From: Hesperophylax magnus
Lineage: Eukaryota; Arthropoda; Insecta; Trichoptera; Limnephilidae
Assembly (NCBI GenBank): GCA_026573805.1
Contig: JAIUSX010000977.1
Location: 10,124,001 to 10,188,000 of the forward strand
Direction: 5' to 3'
Length of the DNA: 64,000 bases
Position 1 is the stretch's first letter; each line of letters starts with the position of its first letter. The notes under the pieces are model-generated. The model saw only the letters and a program-made list of their open reading frames with translations. It searched no databases and had not been told where the DNA came from. This document shows, piece by piece, positions 52,649 through 63,540 of the stretch. Both the position numbers and the translations under genes were made by a program.

Positions 52649-55600
52649 GTATATTTGAATGTATTTACATAGATATTTAAATCTGAAACAATACATTATT
52701 CTCAATACGCGTTATGTAAATTTTTGTTTGTACTCGACCTTATTTGTCTTCAGAAATTTTGTTTTGGGTAAATATTAACACCTAACTAGGCATTTATTAT
52801 AGCAATAGTAACCTTATTTAATCACACGTGTCTCACTCTTAGAAAACCAAGACTATTATCCCAGAATTGGAAATAAAAAAGGAAGATCCAATCAATTCAA
52901 ATGGCTTGGACAATGAAGATAATGATTTAATCAATGACGACATTGAAGAAATACAAACTAATGTGAAGGAAGATGAAGAGGACTATGAACTTAATCTAAT
53001 GGATGGCTTAACAGTCACCGAAGCCGGAGTGAAAAAGAAAAATAAGAAGAGACGGACCAAAAAAGTCACAGAAAAAAAACTTTCAGCTATTGAGAGAGAG
53101 CAGGTAAACAAGCGTACTTTTAAATCTTTATTACAATGATGTTACAATATATATATATATATAATCTTCATTATTACAAATATATAAGTGTGCTGTAGAA
53201 ATCTTACAGTAACAAGCAAAAATGTGGATATGGGTACTGCTGCCCCAGAAACCATTTATTGAATAACCAACACCTCTGCCACAGATCACCCCAAGTGGTT
53301 CGCTACGTTTGGTGACTTAGCAGGGGGGCCCGGGTTCTTGGGGGTGAGGTTTGTTTAGGTCTGGGCGGCGGATGCGTCTGCCCACCTACTGCGCGGCGGG
53401 CCGGATCAAGAGAGACGTGTTTTGAGACGCCTTTTGACCTCTCCGGCCGGGCTCTCTCGACCCATCGCTTTGCACCACAGTTGGATACATTGACCCCCAG
53501 ATTCCTACCCACCCCTCATACCTTTTTCCTCCCCAGAACTTCTTCTCCTTCCTTTCCTCACAGACGTAACACGTAAAAAGGGAACAAATTTGCAAAGCTC
53601 ATATTTGGCACTACTCGCAGATTTTATGACAATTTAACGCACTGATGGATAGCAGTGTTTACATTGCCGACTAAGGTAGTGCCATTAAAATATGAATCTG
53701 TCCCTAACGGGATAGGAAATTCCCGCCATCCGCTGTTGTCCACCGGGCAGCTAACCGCCGCGCTACGCCACCCCTTTGTTCGTTACTACTTACTTCGAGA
53801 ATAATTCGGAATTATTCGTTTTTTTTTCAGACCCAACGACCATTCAGGTTTTCAGAAATTGTGTTGACAAAATTATTAGCATGTTATATCAGTGAATCGA
53901 CCTCGCTATAACAGCCAATAATTATATGAAGATAAGCCTGAATTAAAATATCGTTTTGTTATTGCTCATTATAGCCGTGAACTCGCTATTGCCGTGATCG
54001 TTACAATCAAGTTCGACTGTATAGTATATTTGCAGCATGTTCCAGAGTGGAAAATACTCTCAGTATCACCCTGGTGTAGGACCACTCTTCCTCATCTCCT
54101 TCCCCTTCCCACTACCTTAGCCTCACAACATACCCCAATTGAGGATGCCATTATCTAGCTGGCTCCAAATGATAGGGAGCAGTTGAGACTCTTGTGTAGT
54201 ATTCACATTTAAAAAATATGTATATGTATTACGCCACCTTGTTTGTGAAAAAGGTATTTGGCTTGGTCTGCCCATGGGAGTGAATGGCTCCTGAGAAGAC
54301 AACGATGCCACTCCCATGGGAGTGATCGAAAAGCACAATTAGAATTTTCGATAATAATATTTTCTTTTTTTTAGGCTCGTCATTTCAGAAGCGAACATGG
54401 AATCCGCGTGGTGGGTCCGGAGCCCCCGAGTCCCCTGAAGAACTTCTTCTCCCTGGTGGACAACTACGGGATACCCCAGGGGCTGGTTGACAACCTGGTT
54501 CAGTGCGGGTATATGGAACCCACCCCTGTACAGAGGCAGGCCGTTCCCTGTATGCTGGAGGTAATTATTCAATTATGTTTTGCCTGATTAGATATTGTTA
54601 TCGACCGATTAGTAACTGAGTGGACAACAACATTGGTATCAAACAATTTTGGTATTTGAAAAAGTTAAATGAATTTGCGAATTATGTTTTCTGAGAGATA
54701 GGGTAGAGGAAGGGTGATAGAGATATTGAAAGAAGGGTAAATGCAGGTACCTCCATTAATGGAGGACTGAACGCTGTTGGCGCTTCCAAAAACTGTCCAA
54801 AGAAGCGAAGCTAGCAGTCCACAATGGAGTGCTGGTACCTGTATGGCAGTGAGGCATGGAACTGGCAGAGAACGGATGTAAGTAGATTGAATGCTGTATA
54901 ACACTGAACCATGTATGATCGTGTGTGAAACTTGAAGATCTGCAAAGAATGCAAGGCTGATGTAAGTGTAAAGAGTTGAATTAAGAAAGGGATACTCGAA
55001 TGGTTTTGGGCATTTAGAACAAATGAACAAAGAAAGGAGTGAGAATATATGAGTCGTGTAATTTCTATACCCGCTATATCAACTTTCATTGATTTGGAGA
55101 AAACCGCAAAAAACTGTCACATCTCTAGCGTACATAAGTAAATGCATTACAATTTTTTATATAATGAATTGGAGTAATAAAATTTCGAAAAGCATTTATT
55201 TTTCTATATATGTCTAGCAATAATTAAGTAATTTCGATAAATAAAATGGATATAGCGGATTTTGATACTCACTTCGTGATTTTGAGAGTCAACTGAGCAG
55301 ACATGGCGGGTTTAGAAACTCACGCGTAGATCATTTTGACACACGAGCGTGGCGTCAGAGCGGCGGCCATATTGTATTTTGGCAAAATAACGGCTTGTGA
55401 TTCGTTGAATCCGATATAGCGGGTTTTGATAGTAACTTTCTGTATGATATAGCGGATTTGGTTTCTCACTCGCAGTTTTAACATGGTTTTTGGTCGCGAT
55501 AAGGAGGGTTTTGAAACTCAATTTTAGGCTCCTCTTGTTGCTCGCAAAAATGTGAACAAGATGTCATACTCAGATCATTTTGTCAAAAAATCGGATATAG

Positions 55601-58600
55601 CGGGTATAGAAATTATAGGATTCATATGACGCAAATGTGAATCGTAGTAAGTCGGGGACATCCAAGGAAGACATGGCACGATCAAGTGAATCAGATACTT
55701 TAGTCGGGCCATGTCACAAGAGTCAGAATAATAGAAGAGTATGAATGAGACGATGTATGAATATAAATGAGGCAAGGAGTGTGTGCCAAGACCGAGTTGT
55801 GTGACTGTCCATCCTCTCTGCCTACCCCTGCGGGACAGTTAACAGTAAGGTCAATCCCACTCGGGTCAGAATAAAATCAACAATTCCCAATTTAAATATT
55901 TAACAAGATTTCCAAAAAACGTGAATTCAATTGAAATAATTTGTGTATAATGGTGGTAACCCGTGTGCGAGTCTACGCTGTGCAACTTTGCACAAAATTG
56001 TCCGCATTCTAATGCATGTAGCCGAATGACCCGTGATGTAGCGGTGTAAAATCTGTCAGAACCACAGGGCGTTTATGTCTCTTTAAGCGTCTAGAGTTTT
56101 AAGCGTTTTTAAATGACGATTTATTAATTCCAACTTTACACTTGTATATTCAGAATTAGTATATGTTGATTTTTTTTAAGCCTATATTTTTTTACTCAAG
56201 TTCCTTATTGTGGTGACTGGGTATATCATCAAAATGACAATTCAACACACCTCCAAAAAGTGATGAAACAAAAACTAGGTTAAATAGGTTGCATAGGTAA
56301 CTATTAAACCTAGTTTTTGTTTCATCGCTTTTAATGATTCTATATCACTTTTTAAAGCTGTGTGAATTTTCATTTTGATGAAATATCATGGAACCGTTTC
56401 AATTCTGGATGGCGATCTTACACAATGAAACATAGTTTTGTATTGGAAATTCAAGGTCTGATTGGCCAAATATTTGGTTCACAAAACACGTCCACATGGC
56501 ATTTTATGTGTTCTTCTTTATTCTACGACTATCATCATTGGATCGATAAAGTGATTGAAGTGTTTGTGGGCGTGTCTGTTGTGTCCAAAGTGAGGTAAAA
56601 TTTTCCTTAGTTTGGACACACCAGACACGCCTTAAACACACTTCTATCGGTTTTTCTCTGTAGTGTTCATACTAGAAACTAGCATACAAATGGACAAGTG
56701 TATAATATTTCTTATTTTTTAAATCTCTAGAATCGTCAGATCCTAGCCTGCGCCCCTACCGGCTCGGGTAAGACTGCGGCCTTCCTCCTGCCCCTCCTGC
56801 ACGCCCTGAAGGCGCCCCAGCGGTGGCCACGGGCCCTGGTGCTCTGCCCCACCAGGGAGCTGGCCAAGCAGATATACCGGGAGGCGTTGCGTCTCAGCGC
56901 GGGGACAAACATTGTGGTCAACTTTGTGCCCAAGATCAGTCCCGAGAAGCTTGACAGCAAAAAGGCTATCCTGAAGAAGACAGGTGGGCATTATCTATGG
57001 AATTCGATGATTAATTAATTGTATTAATAGACTAACTGCTTCCCATGGCTATGCTTAACCTTTTCACCACGTTAATTAGTTCAAAAGTTTTCCGTATGAA
57101 CGCACAGAACATATTTTTTTATTTTTAAATGGTATATTATAATACAGTATCTTGTTTCAATCGCATACAAAAAGTTAAGCTTTTTAAGCCGACCAACACC
57201 TACATAAAATTTGTTAAAGAGAGTTGGATTAGTACTGGTCATATTTACGACGTAATACTACAATAAAACAATTCCATGTTTGTAGTTTGGAAGCCAGAAT
57301 TTTAATATTTTTACTGTCTCTAAGTTTAGCATTATACTAGCACAGACACATGAAAATTCAAGGGATAGTCTGAAATTTTAACAAATCAGTTCCAATTTTG
57401 AAAATGACACTTAAATTCAAAGCGAATTTGAGTACATTGAACCAGATTTCACGCAAGTCTAACGCACAGCACAGACAACCGAAATTAGTATGCTTCATAA
57501 TGAAGAATGAAATTAAAACGTATAAAATTTTAAGAGATTGAACTGAAACTGGAGGAAAAGTTGTATGAACTAATTTAGTGAATTTTCGTTGCCGAAATAC
57601 GTAAATTTTGGCAGATTTATAAAAAAGATTTTTACAGATGCTCAAAATAGATGTGATTTTACACCAATTAAATTAAATTTTTTAAATATTGCTTTTGCTG
57701 TGGAGCACTAAACCGAAAGGACTCCAATATTTGCAATTATGTTTTCTTTATATAATATATAATGTAATGTTTTTTCTTTTTCAGATTTATTAATCAGCAC
57801 ACCAAACAGACTGTGCTTCCTTTTAGATCATGAAACTTCTCCTCTCAATTTAGAAAGGTATAACAAAAGCAATTTAACTAAAATTTCATAAAGAACCAAT
57901 AAATTAATATTATAACGTAACAAAATTATTTCTAGAGTGAAATGGCTCATTATTGACGAGGCGGACAAGCTGTTTGAGGGGAAAGAGGGAAACGAATCAG
58001 ACTTCAGGCCGCAACTGGAAAAGGTTATGAATGCCTGCAGTATTGACAGGTCACTGTCACTCTTCAGCGCCACCCAAACACCCACCGTTGTGGACTGGTG
58101 TAGGAGAAACATGGATCAGTTTCTTAATATCACAGTTGGACAGAGGTAACGCTGAAAATTACAAAGTAATAAATTATCATAATGTTATTACAATAACTTA
58201 ATTCCAATTAATTGTAGGAGTTAATGAGTTGGTAAGTAAGTACTCTTCATAAATAATATTTTATGCTGCCATTTATGCATATTGTAATATATTACATGGT
58301 AACACCAAAACAATTCCAAGTTTGAATTTGAAAGTTCTGACCATAAATAAACCACTCACTAGATTGATAACTTCGGGCTTTTTGCATGAAACAAATTGGT
58401 CCTAAAAAACCATAGATATGCCAATATATAGACAGTAAAATTCTCATTCGGAGCCTACTTATAATACTATACACCAATGAAAAACTTTGAAAGTTTATAC
58501 AATAGACTTTCAGAGTTTTTCATTGGTGCTTATATTTAGGCAATTATATGACATCTCACTTACACAATATTTCAGTTCAAATTTTCGATCAAAGTTATAC

Positions 58601-59039
58601 CACCCTGGTTCTGATTTCTGACAAATGGGGGGAAAATTGGATTATTTTTATTCAATTTTGTAATTGCTTTTTTGGATTTCTAACTTAATTAAAATAATAG
58701 ATAATAAATTAAATATTTATAGAGTGATTTATTTATTATTTAAGAAATATGTATAATTTCTCATCATTCTTTTATCCTAAGATGTGTGCAAAATTGCCTC
58801 GGTAAAACTTCAAAGCTTTTCCATAAAAGAATCATATGTCTTAATTATATCACCAACTTACATAATACATATATCCATAACCCAAAGATTATTTGTTAAA
58901 TAGCTTAATATTGTATTGTATTTCAGAAATGCAGCAACAGAACTTGTAAAACAGGAGCTTCTTTATGTTGGTAATGAAAGCGGCAAATTGGTAGCATTCC
59001 GGCAGCTTGTTCAACAAGGACTCAAACCACCAGTATTAG
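52565..59039 (+). CDS. DDX52: DDX52/ROK1-type DEAD-box RNA helicase (seven exons seen, 3' end outside window)
   Basis: An ATP-dependent RNA helicase of the ROK1/DDX52 family, a nucleolar factor of small-subunit rRNA maturation in well-studied species. The exons give 393 codons plus one base with consistent phases. The start MDAYDIFKKLTKGLTF resembles the DDX52 N terminus. Residues 29-115 are acidic then lysine-rich. Motifs: Q motif with PTPVQ (164-168), Walker A APTGSGKT (185-192), PTRELA (217-222), STPNRL (266-271), DEAD (293-296), SAT (330-332). After ELLYVGNESGKL the second RecA domain (motifs IV-VI) should start, but those exons lie past 64000. Vertebrate DDX52 reads DESD at motif II, from memory; here it is DEAD. 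Confidence 0.9.
52843..53103 (+). CDS. DDX52: DDX52-type gene, coding exon 2
   Basis: 87 codons, acceptor CACTCTTAG, donor CAG|GTAAAC, phase 0 at both ends. An acidic stretch (EEIQTNVKEDEEDYELN) then a basic one (KKKNKKRRTKK); a low-complexity nuclear/nucleolar-type extension that varies in the family. Confidence 0.85.
53225..53560 (+). mobile_element. Repeat family R-A, longest copy
   Basis: Holds both blocks seen at 17625-17800, separated by about 200 GC-rich bases (CGGGCCGGATCAAGAGAGAC etc.). Lies in DDX52 intron 2. Beyond it, 53729-53775 (minus strand) reads TGGCGTAGCGCGGCGGTTAG, A-box-like, perhaps a SINE head. Confidence 0.55.
54110..54215 (+). repeat. Dispersed repeat family R-B fragment
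   Basis: Same family as 41590-41700 and 14174-14280 (inverted); in DDX52 intron 2. Confidence 0.5.
54375..54560 (+). CDS. DDX52: DDX52-type gene, coding exon 3
   Basis: 62 codons, acceptor TTTTTTTTAG, donor GAG|GTAATT. Encodes HFRSEHGIRVVGPEPPSPL and the Q motif region YGIPQGLVDNLVQCGYMEPT with PVQRQAVP. Confidence 0.92.
54692..55842 (+). mobile_element. Degenerate RTE-type LINE fragment, split by a mariner-type element
   Basis: Segments read, in order, like the C-terminal third of the LINE at 60484-61719: AGGGTAAATGCAGG, GGAGGACTGAACGCTGTTGG, CAAAGAATGCAAGGCTGATG, and after the inserted element, CACGATCAAGTGAATCAGAT and AATGAGGCAAGGAGTGTGTG. Many indels; inactive. In DDX52 intron 3. Confidence 0.8.
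55061..55613. mobile_element. TA-flanked miniature element with repeated end motif
   Basis: Inverted ends ATTTCTATACCCGCTATATC, TA on both sides. The word GATATAGCGG followed by TTTTGATA/GTTTCTCAC recurs inside near 55252, 55413 and 55449, with weaker copies near 55305 and 55497. No coding capacity. Confidence 0.72.
56228..56377. mobile_element. Small foldback element
   Basis: ATCAAAATGACAATTCA...AAAAAGTGAT and GATGAAACAAAAACTAGGTT pair with inverse copies on the right; the right arm has about 25 extra bases. In DDX52 intron 3. Confidence 0.65.
56559..56641. repeat. Long hairpin
   Basis: GTGTTTGTGGGCGTGTCTG and GTGTCCAAA on the left pair with TTTGGACAC and AGACACGCC...AAACAC on the right. 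It lies about 90 bases before the acceptor of DDX52 exon 4. Confidence 0.65.
56731..56983 (+). CDS. DDX52: DDX52-type gene, coding exon 4
   Basis: 84 codons plus one base, acceptor AATCTCTAG, donor ACAG|GTGGGC. Encodes Walker A APTGSGKTAAFLLPLLHAL and motif Ia PTRELAKQIYRE. Markedly GC-rich in codon third positions compared with exons 2, 5 and 7. Confidence 0.95.
56984..57784 (+). other. DDX52 intron 4
   Basis: AT-rich; nothing recognised. Confidence 0.6.
57785..57857 (+). CDS. DDX52: DDX52-type gene, coding exon 5
   Basis: 73 bases, acceptor TTTTTCAG, donor AAAG|GTATAA. Encodes DLLISTPNRLCFLLDHETS, motif Ib (TPNRL). AT-rich codons. Confidence 0.9.
57936..58145 (+). CDS. DDX52: DDX52-type gene, coding exon 6
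   Basis: 210 bases, acceptor ATTTCTAG, donor AGAG|GTAACG. Encodes VKWLIIDEADKLFEG (motif II) and LSLFSATQTPTVVDWC (motif III). Confidence 0.95.
58376..58610 (+). repeat. Dispersed repeat with internal hairpin, copy 2
   Basis: Matches 8185-8405 in the same orientation. In DDX52 intron 6. Confidence 0.7.
58927..59039 (+). CDS. DDX52: DDX52-type gene, coding exon 7 (last in window)
   Basis: 113 bases, acceptor TGTATTTCAG, donor TTAG|GTAAAC. Encodes ELVKQELLYVGNESGKLVAF and RQLVQQGLKPPVL, the linker into the second RecA domain (EQELLFVGSETGKL...PPVLVF in DDX52). Later exons are outside the window. Confidence 0.92.
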
Positions 59040-60078
59040 GTAAACTATTTTCCTATAAAATACATTACCAATCCACTAAACTCAACAGTCCAAGGGATTT
59101 TTCTCCTTGACTACCCACTTTAATGTAATAACCATTTATTATGCGTAAATTATATTTGTAATATTAATAATTAATACTGAAACCATGGGCAGAAATCATA
59201 AAAATCTATCTGTTAAAGTAAATATGCATGTTAGTCGTAAATCTCATGTTTAAGCCGTAGTTGTAAGTCATAGTATAGCGGTATTGAATTGAATTTTTAT
59301 GTTGACAAATAAATCTGTGGGCTAAAGGAACAACGGACATTAACAGAGTCAATAATTAATTAGTGTGTGCATATTTGGTCCTTAGATATAGAATCTGAGT
59401 GCTCAATCTGCATACACTAAATATTGACTCAATCTGTTGTTCCTTTCGTCCACAGAAATAACGATTTAAAATGTACCATTTTTGATTTTTCAACTAAACA
59501 ACATGATCGTTTATGTCTGTTCATAATGACGTAGCTTGTAGCCAGTTCGAACCATTTAGGAATGTGTGGTTTTAGATTAATTAGAATACTTAAATTGATC
59601 AGAATCAGAAAAATAAACATTAAATCTGTCACATGTTTTTAACGGTAACCTAGTTTGTGAAAACACCCTTATGCGACAACATTAAAACCTTACGAGTGCA
59701 AATTATGCAGTTGAATATGAAATTTTTTTATTTTTTTACAAAATGGTTATAATTGGTCCACAAAAATATTATTTCATACAAAGACATTAAAAACTATAGA
59801 CAAGTTGTAGAGGTCTCGAAAGTGACAAGCGAAAGACACTCTAACTGTTTTTAATTTAATGATGTTAATTTAATTTAGTTTTATTTGTATTTTTTTGTTT
59901 TATTTTGAATCTTTACATATTAGATGTGTGCAAATTGATGTATCCTGCGTCTGATGGATTTTTGTAATTGTATATTTACATATTTACCTATTTGTGTATC
60001 AACTGAGTTTTTATAACTGGATTGTTTTTTGCGTAAGTGAGATCATCTGTGAAAACCCAGTATAAATAAATAATAATA
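59040..60078 (+). other. DDX52 intron 7, first part
   Basis: AT-rich; a 141-base foldback element at 59315-59455 is the only structure recognised. Confidence 0.6.
59315..59455. mobile_element. Small foldback element, 141 bases
   Basis: Ends CTGTGGGCTAAAGGAACAAC and inverse CTGTGGACGAAAGGAACAAC, with further pairing inward (GAGTCAATA, TAGTGT). No target duplication could be fixed. Confidence 0.65.
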
Positions 60079-60460
60079 CAGTAGAACCCCGTTAATTCGA
60101 ACCCCGATAATTCGAAAAAACGCGTAATTCGAAATTTTCGCCAAAAAAATTTCCGCTGAAAAATTTTTTCATACAAAAATTTTTTTAATTCGAAATTCGT
60201 TAATTCGTAAAACGAAATTTATTTTTGTCCGCGCACGAAAATTTGATCGTGTAATTCGAAAAAATTTGATTTTTGCGCAAATAAATCATAATATTTCGTA
60301 AATTTGAATCTAAAAGTCAGCCGTGGCGGTAAAACGCCGAAAAATGTATTTTTACGTGGTTATACATCGTCCTAATTAATATTATTATTTTGTAAATCTG
60401 AATCGATTTACACTGGAATGTCGAACTTTTTCAAATTTATTTCGAATATCCGAGTTTGAA
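60079..60460 (-). mobile_element. Pogo-like element, one end, interrupted by a LINE
   Basis: Starts CAGTAGAACCCCGTTAATTC after TA and follows the 21657-23070 element (reverse orientation) up to CCGAGTTTGAA, where the LINE tail begins. The missing part should lie on the other side of the LINE, beyond the window. Confidence 0.8.
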
Positions 60461-60481
60461 CTAACTAACTAACTAACTAAC
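60461..60481 (-). repeat. (CTAA)n LINE tail
   Basis: Five and a half CTAA units on the plus strand directly at the LINE/pogo-like junction; short tandem-repeat tails are typical of RTE elements. Confidence 0.8.
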
Positions 60482-60483
60482 CA

Positions 60484-63400
60484 TCACGCCGTTTCCCCGC
60501 AGGGGTAGGCAGAGAGGACGGACCGCCAAACAACTCGGTCTTGGCACACACTCCTTGCCTCATTCACATTCATACATCGTCTCATACATACTCTTCTATT
60601 ATTCTGACTCTTGACATGGCCCGACTCGAGTATCTGATTCACTTGATCGTGCCATGTCTTCCTCGGGCGTCCCCGACTTCTGCTACCATTCGCAATTGCA
60701 TCATATATCCTCCTTACACTCCTATCTTCGCTCATTCGCTCTACATGCCCAAACCATCTAAGCGTCCCTTTCTTAATCTTACTCATTACGCTTACATCAG
60801 CCTTGCACTCTTTGCGGATCTCCACATTCCTCACACGATCAAACATGGTTTTACCACACATACGCCTCAGGGATCTCATTTCAACAGCATTCAATCTACT
60901 TTCATCCTTTCTTTGCCAGTTCCATGCCTCACTTCCATACATCAAGGTAGGTACCAGCACTCCGTTGTGGACTGCTAACTTCGCTTCTTTGGACAATTTT
61001 TTGTTAGCGCCAACGGCGTTCAGTCCTCCATTAACGGAATTACCTGCATTTACCCTTCTTTCAATATCTCTGTCAGCCTTCCCATCTCTCGTAAACATAC
61101 TTCCTAAATACACAAACTCATCCACCTGCTCCAAGTATTCCTCATTTACAATTATATTGCACACTGTTTTCGTACTCTCTCTTTCAAAGACCATTACTTT
61201 AGACTTACTTACATTCATCATTAACTCATTCTTCATGCATACTTCGTTCATCCTAGACACGAGAGACTGTAGATCTTCTATACTATTAGCAATCAGCACC
61301 GCATCATCAGCATACAAAAGGCAACATACTTTCAAATTATTCAAATTCGCGCCCAATCCCACCTCTTTCATTTCTTGCATACAATTATCCATGTATAGAT
61401 TGAATAACCACGGTGACATTACGCAGCCTTGTTTAACACCTTTTGTGATATCAAACCACCCCGTAAAATCACCGTTCACCCTAACACATGCAACGCTTCC
61501 CTCATACAGAGACGCAATTGCCTGAGTCAGATTTGTATTCACTCCATACTTGGACAACACCTTCCATAGCTTTTTCCTGTCGACTCGGTCGTATGCTTTT
61601 TGTAGATCTACAAAGGCACAGAAAAGTTTCTGGTTTTTTGCCAGAAACTTTTCAGTGAGCATACGCAATGAGAAGATCTGGTCCATGCACCCCCTTCCAC
61701 TCATAAAAGCACCTTGCACATCCCATATTTTATCTTTTGTTTACTTTCTTACTCTTTCAATCAAAATTCTACCATACAGCTTGCCAACTGAACTTAGCAG
61801 GCTAATAGCCCTATGATTCCCACATTCCATACGTGACCCTTTACCTTTGTATAATGGCATGATCACAGCCCTTCTCCAATCTAAAGGCGTATAACCTTCC
61901 TTTAAACATTGGTTAAAAAGATTGCACAACCACGTGAGAATTATACGGCTACCTCCTTTAAAATATTCAGCAGCAATATTGTCAAACCCGACAGCCTTAC
62001 CATTCTTCATACATTTAATCGAACTTTCTATCTCATCCATGCTAATTTCGGTAACATTCACTCCATCGTCATTCATATCTGATTCGCCGCTGGAATCACT
62101 GTCACTCACTTCGCTTTCGAAGACTTCCTCGAAATAATTCATCCATCTCTCTTTTATTTTTTCCTCATTCGTCAACATTTTTCCATCTTTTGATTTTATC
62201 ACTTTCATGCTTCCGTTTTCTGGGCCACTCCGGGACCTTTTGACTTCTTTCCAAAACAACTTAATGTTTTCTTGGAAATGGTTAGTCATTTTCATTCCTT
62301 CTTCCTCTTCCAGGCGTTTCTTTCGTTCTTTCACTCCAACTCTTACTTTTTTCTTACATTCCTTATATACTTCTTTCGCTCGATACTTCTCTTCGCTGGA
62401 AGCACTGCCAGCCGCAATCAGACATAACCATGCTTTCTTCTTCTCTGAGACTAGTGCTTTAATCTCATCATCCCACCATGCATCACCTTTCTTCCTACCT
62501 TGCGTACTTATTCCACAAACTTCCCTAGCAGATTCACAAAGACACACTTTTATGTGGTTCCATGTTTCGTCTATGCTTAGACCATCCATTTCCTTCGCAT
62601 TCAATCTTATCTCTGCACAATTCACATACTTACTTCTCACATTTTCGTTTTGTAGTTTTTCTATTTTGACTCTTGTTGGAGTTAGTACCGTTTTCACTTT
62701 AGAGCGCCAACCGCGAAAGAGGTTTACTCTTGACACTACAAGAAAGTGGTCAGTTTCGACCTCAGCCCCTCTGAAAACTCTTGTGTCCTCGGTAACAGCT
62801 CTCAACCTAGAGTCAATTACTACAAAATCAATAATTGACCTCTCATTTCCTCTTTCCCACGTATATTGGTGGATACCTTTATGATAGAAGAAAGTATTCG
62901 ACACAAACAGGTTCCACTCTAAACATACTTCAAGTATTCTGTTCCCGTTGTCATTCGTTCTTTTATCCCCAAACATACCTAAGACCGAATCAAATCCGTC
63001 ACGTCTAATTCCCACCCACCCATTCAAATCGCCTGCCATTATAATCCTTTCGTTCATATTTTTTAGTCTCACTACATCATTCACACCAGTCCAAAAATCA
63101 TCTTTCACTTCATCGCTTTCAGAATTAACAGGGGCGTAGCAAATAACAAGAAACACCCTTGTCAAACCGATTTTAAATCTGATCCACATTATTCTCGGAC
63201 TTACACATTCATACTGCAACATACATTCAATCATTCTGGGAGACAGTAGCGCTGCAACACCTTGACAAGCCCTCTCCGTATCTGGTCTCCCAGACCAAAT
63301 GACGAGCCTATCATTATGCTGCATTGTACCGCTACCCTTTTTCATACTCTCTGTTATACACAGTACGTCCAAACATTTGCTCACCATTGTATCACACAGT

Positions 63401-63540
63401 TCGTTCATCTTTCTTTCCATTCCTCCTCTAATGTTCCATGTACCAATTCGACATTGATCACTTTCCGTCCTCCTCTTTGCGCCACCGAAGGGTTGGCGAT
63501 GTGATGGATAGCGAACCTCATCGACATCTTTGTCGGCCAT
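60484..63540 (-). pseudogene. RTE-type LINE polyprotein (endonuclease and reverse transcriptase) with one in-frame stop
   Basis: 1019 codons including the terminal stop, interrupted only by TAA at codon 600 (61741-61743) with no frameshift. The N-terminal apurinic-type endonuclease shows RIGTWNIRGG (N36), ITES, AGDLNGWVG and ETDHFLVVSR. Reverse transcriptase runs from KNGKAVGFDNIAAEYF and NHRAISLLSSVGKLY through FVDLQKAYDRV and GVKQGCVMSPWLFN to LLYADDAVLIA (YADD at codons 743-746). The C-terminal part holds TLMYGSEAW, RWFGHVERM and GRPRKTW, as in RTE elements. The stop separates reverse transcriptase motifs, so this copy should not make an active enzyme unless the stop is read through or is an assembly error. 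Confidence 0.88.

Noticed and set aside
60541..62884. Plus-strand frames of 145-240 codons
   Set aside because: Antisense shadows of the RTE polyprotein; the minus-strand frames hold all the enzyme motifs.
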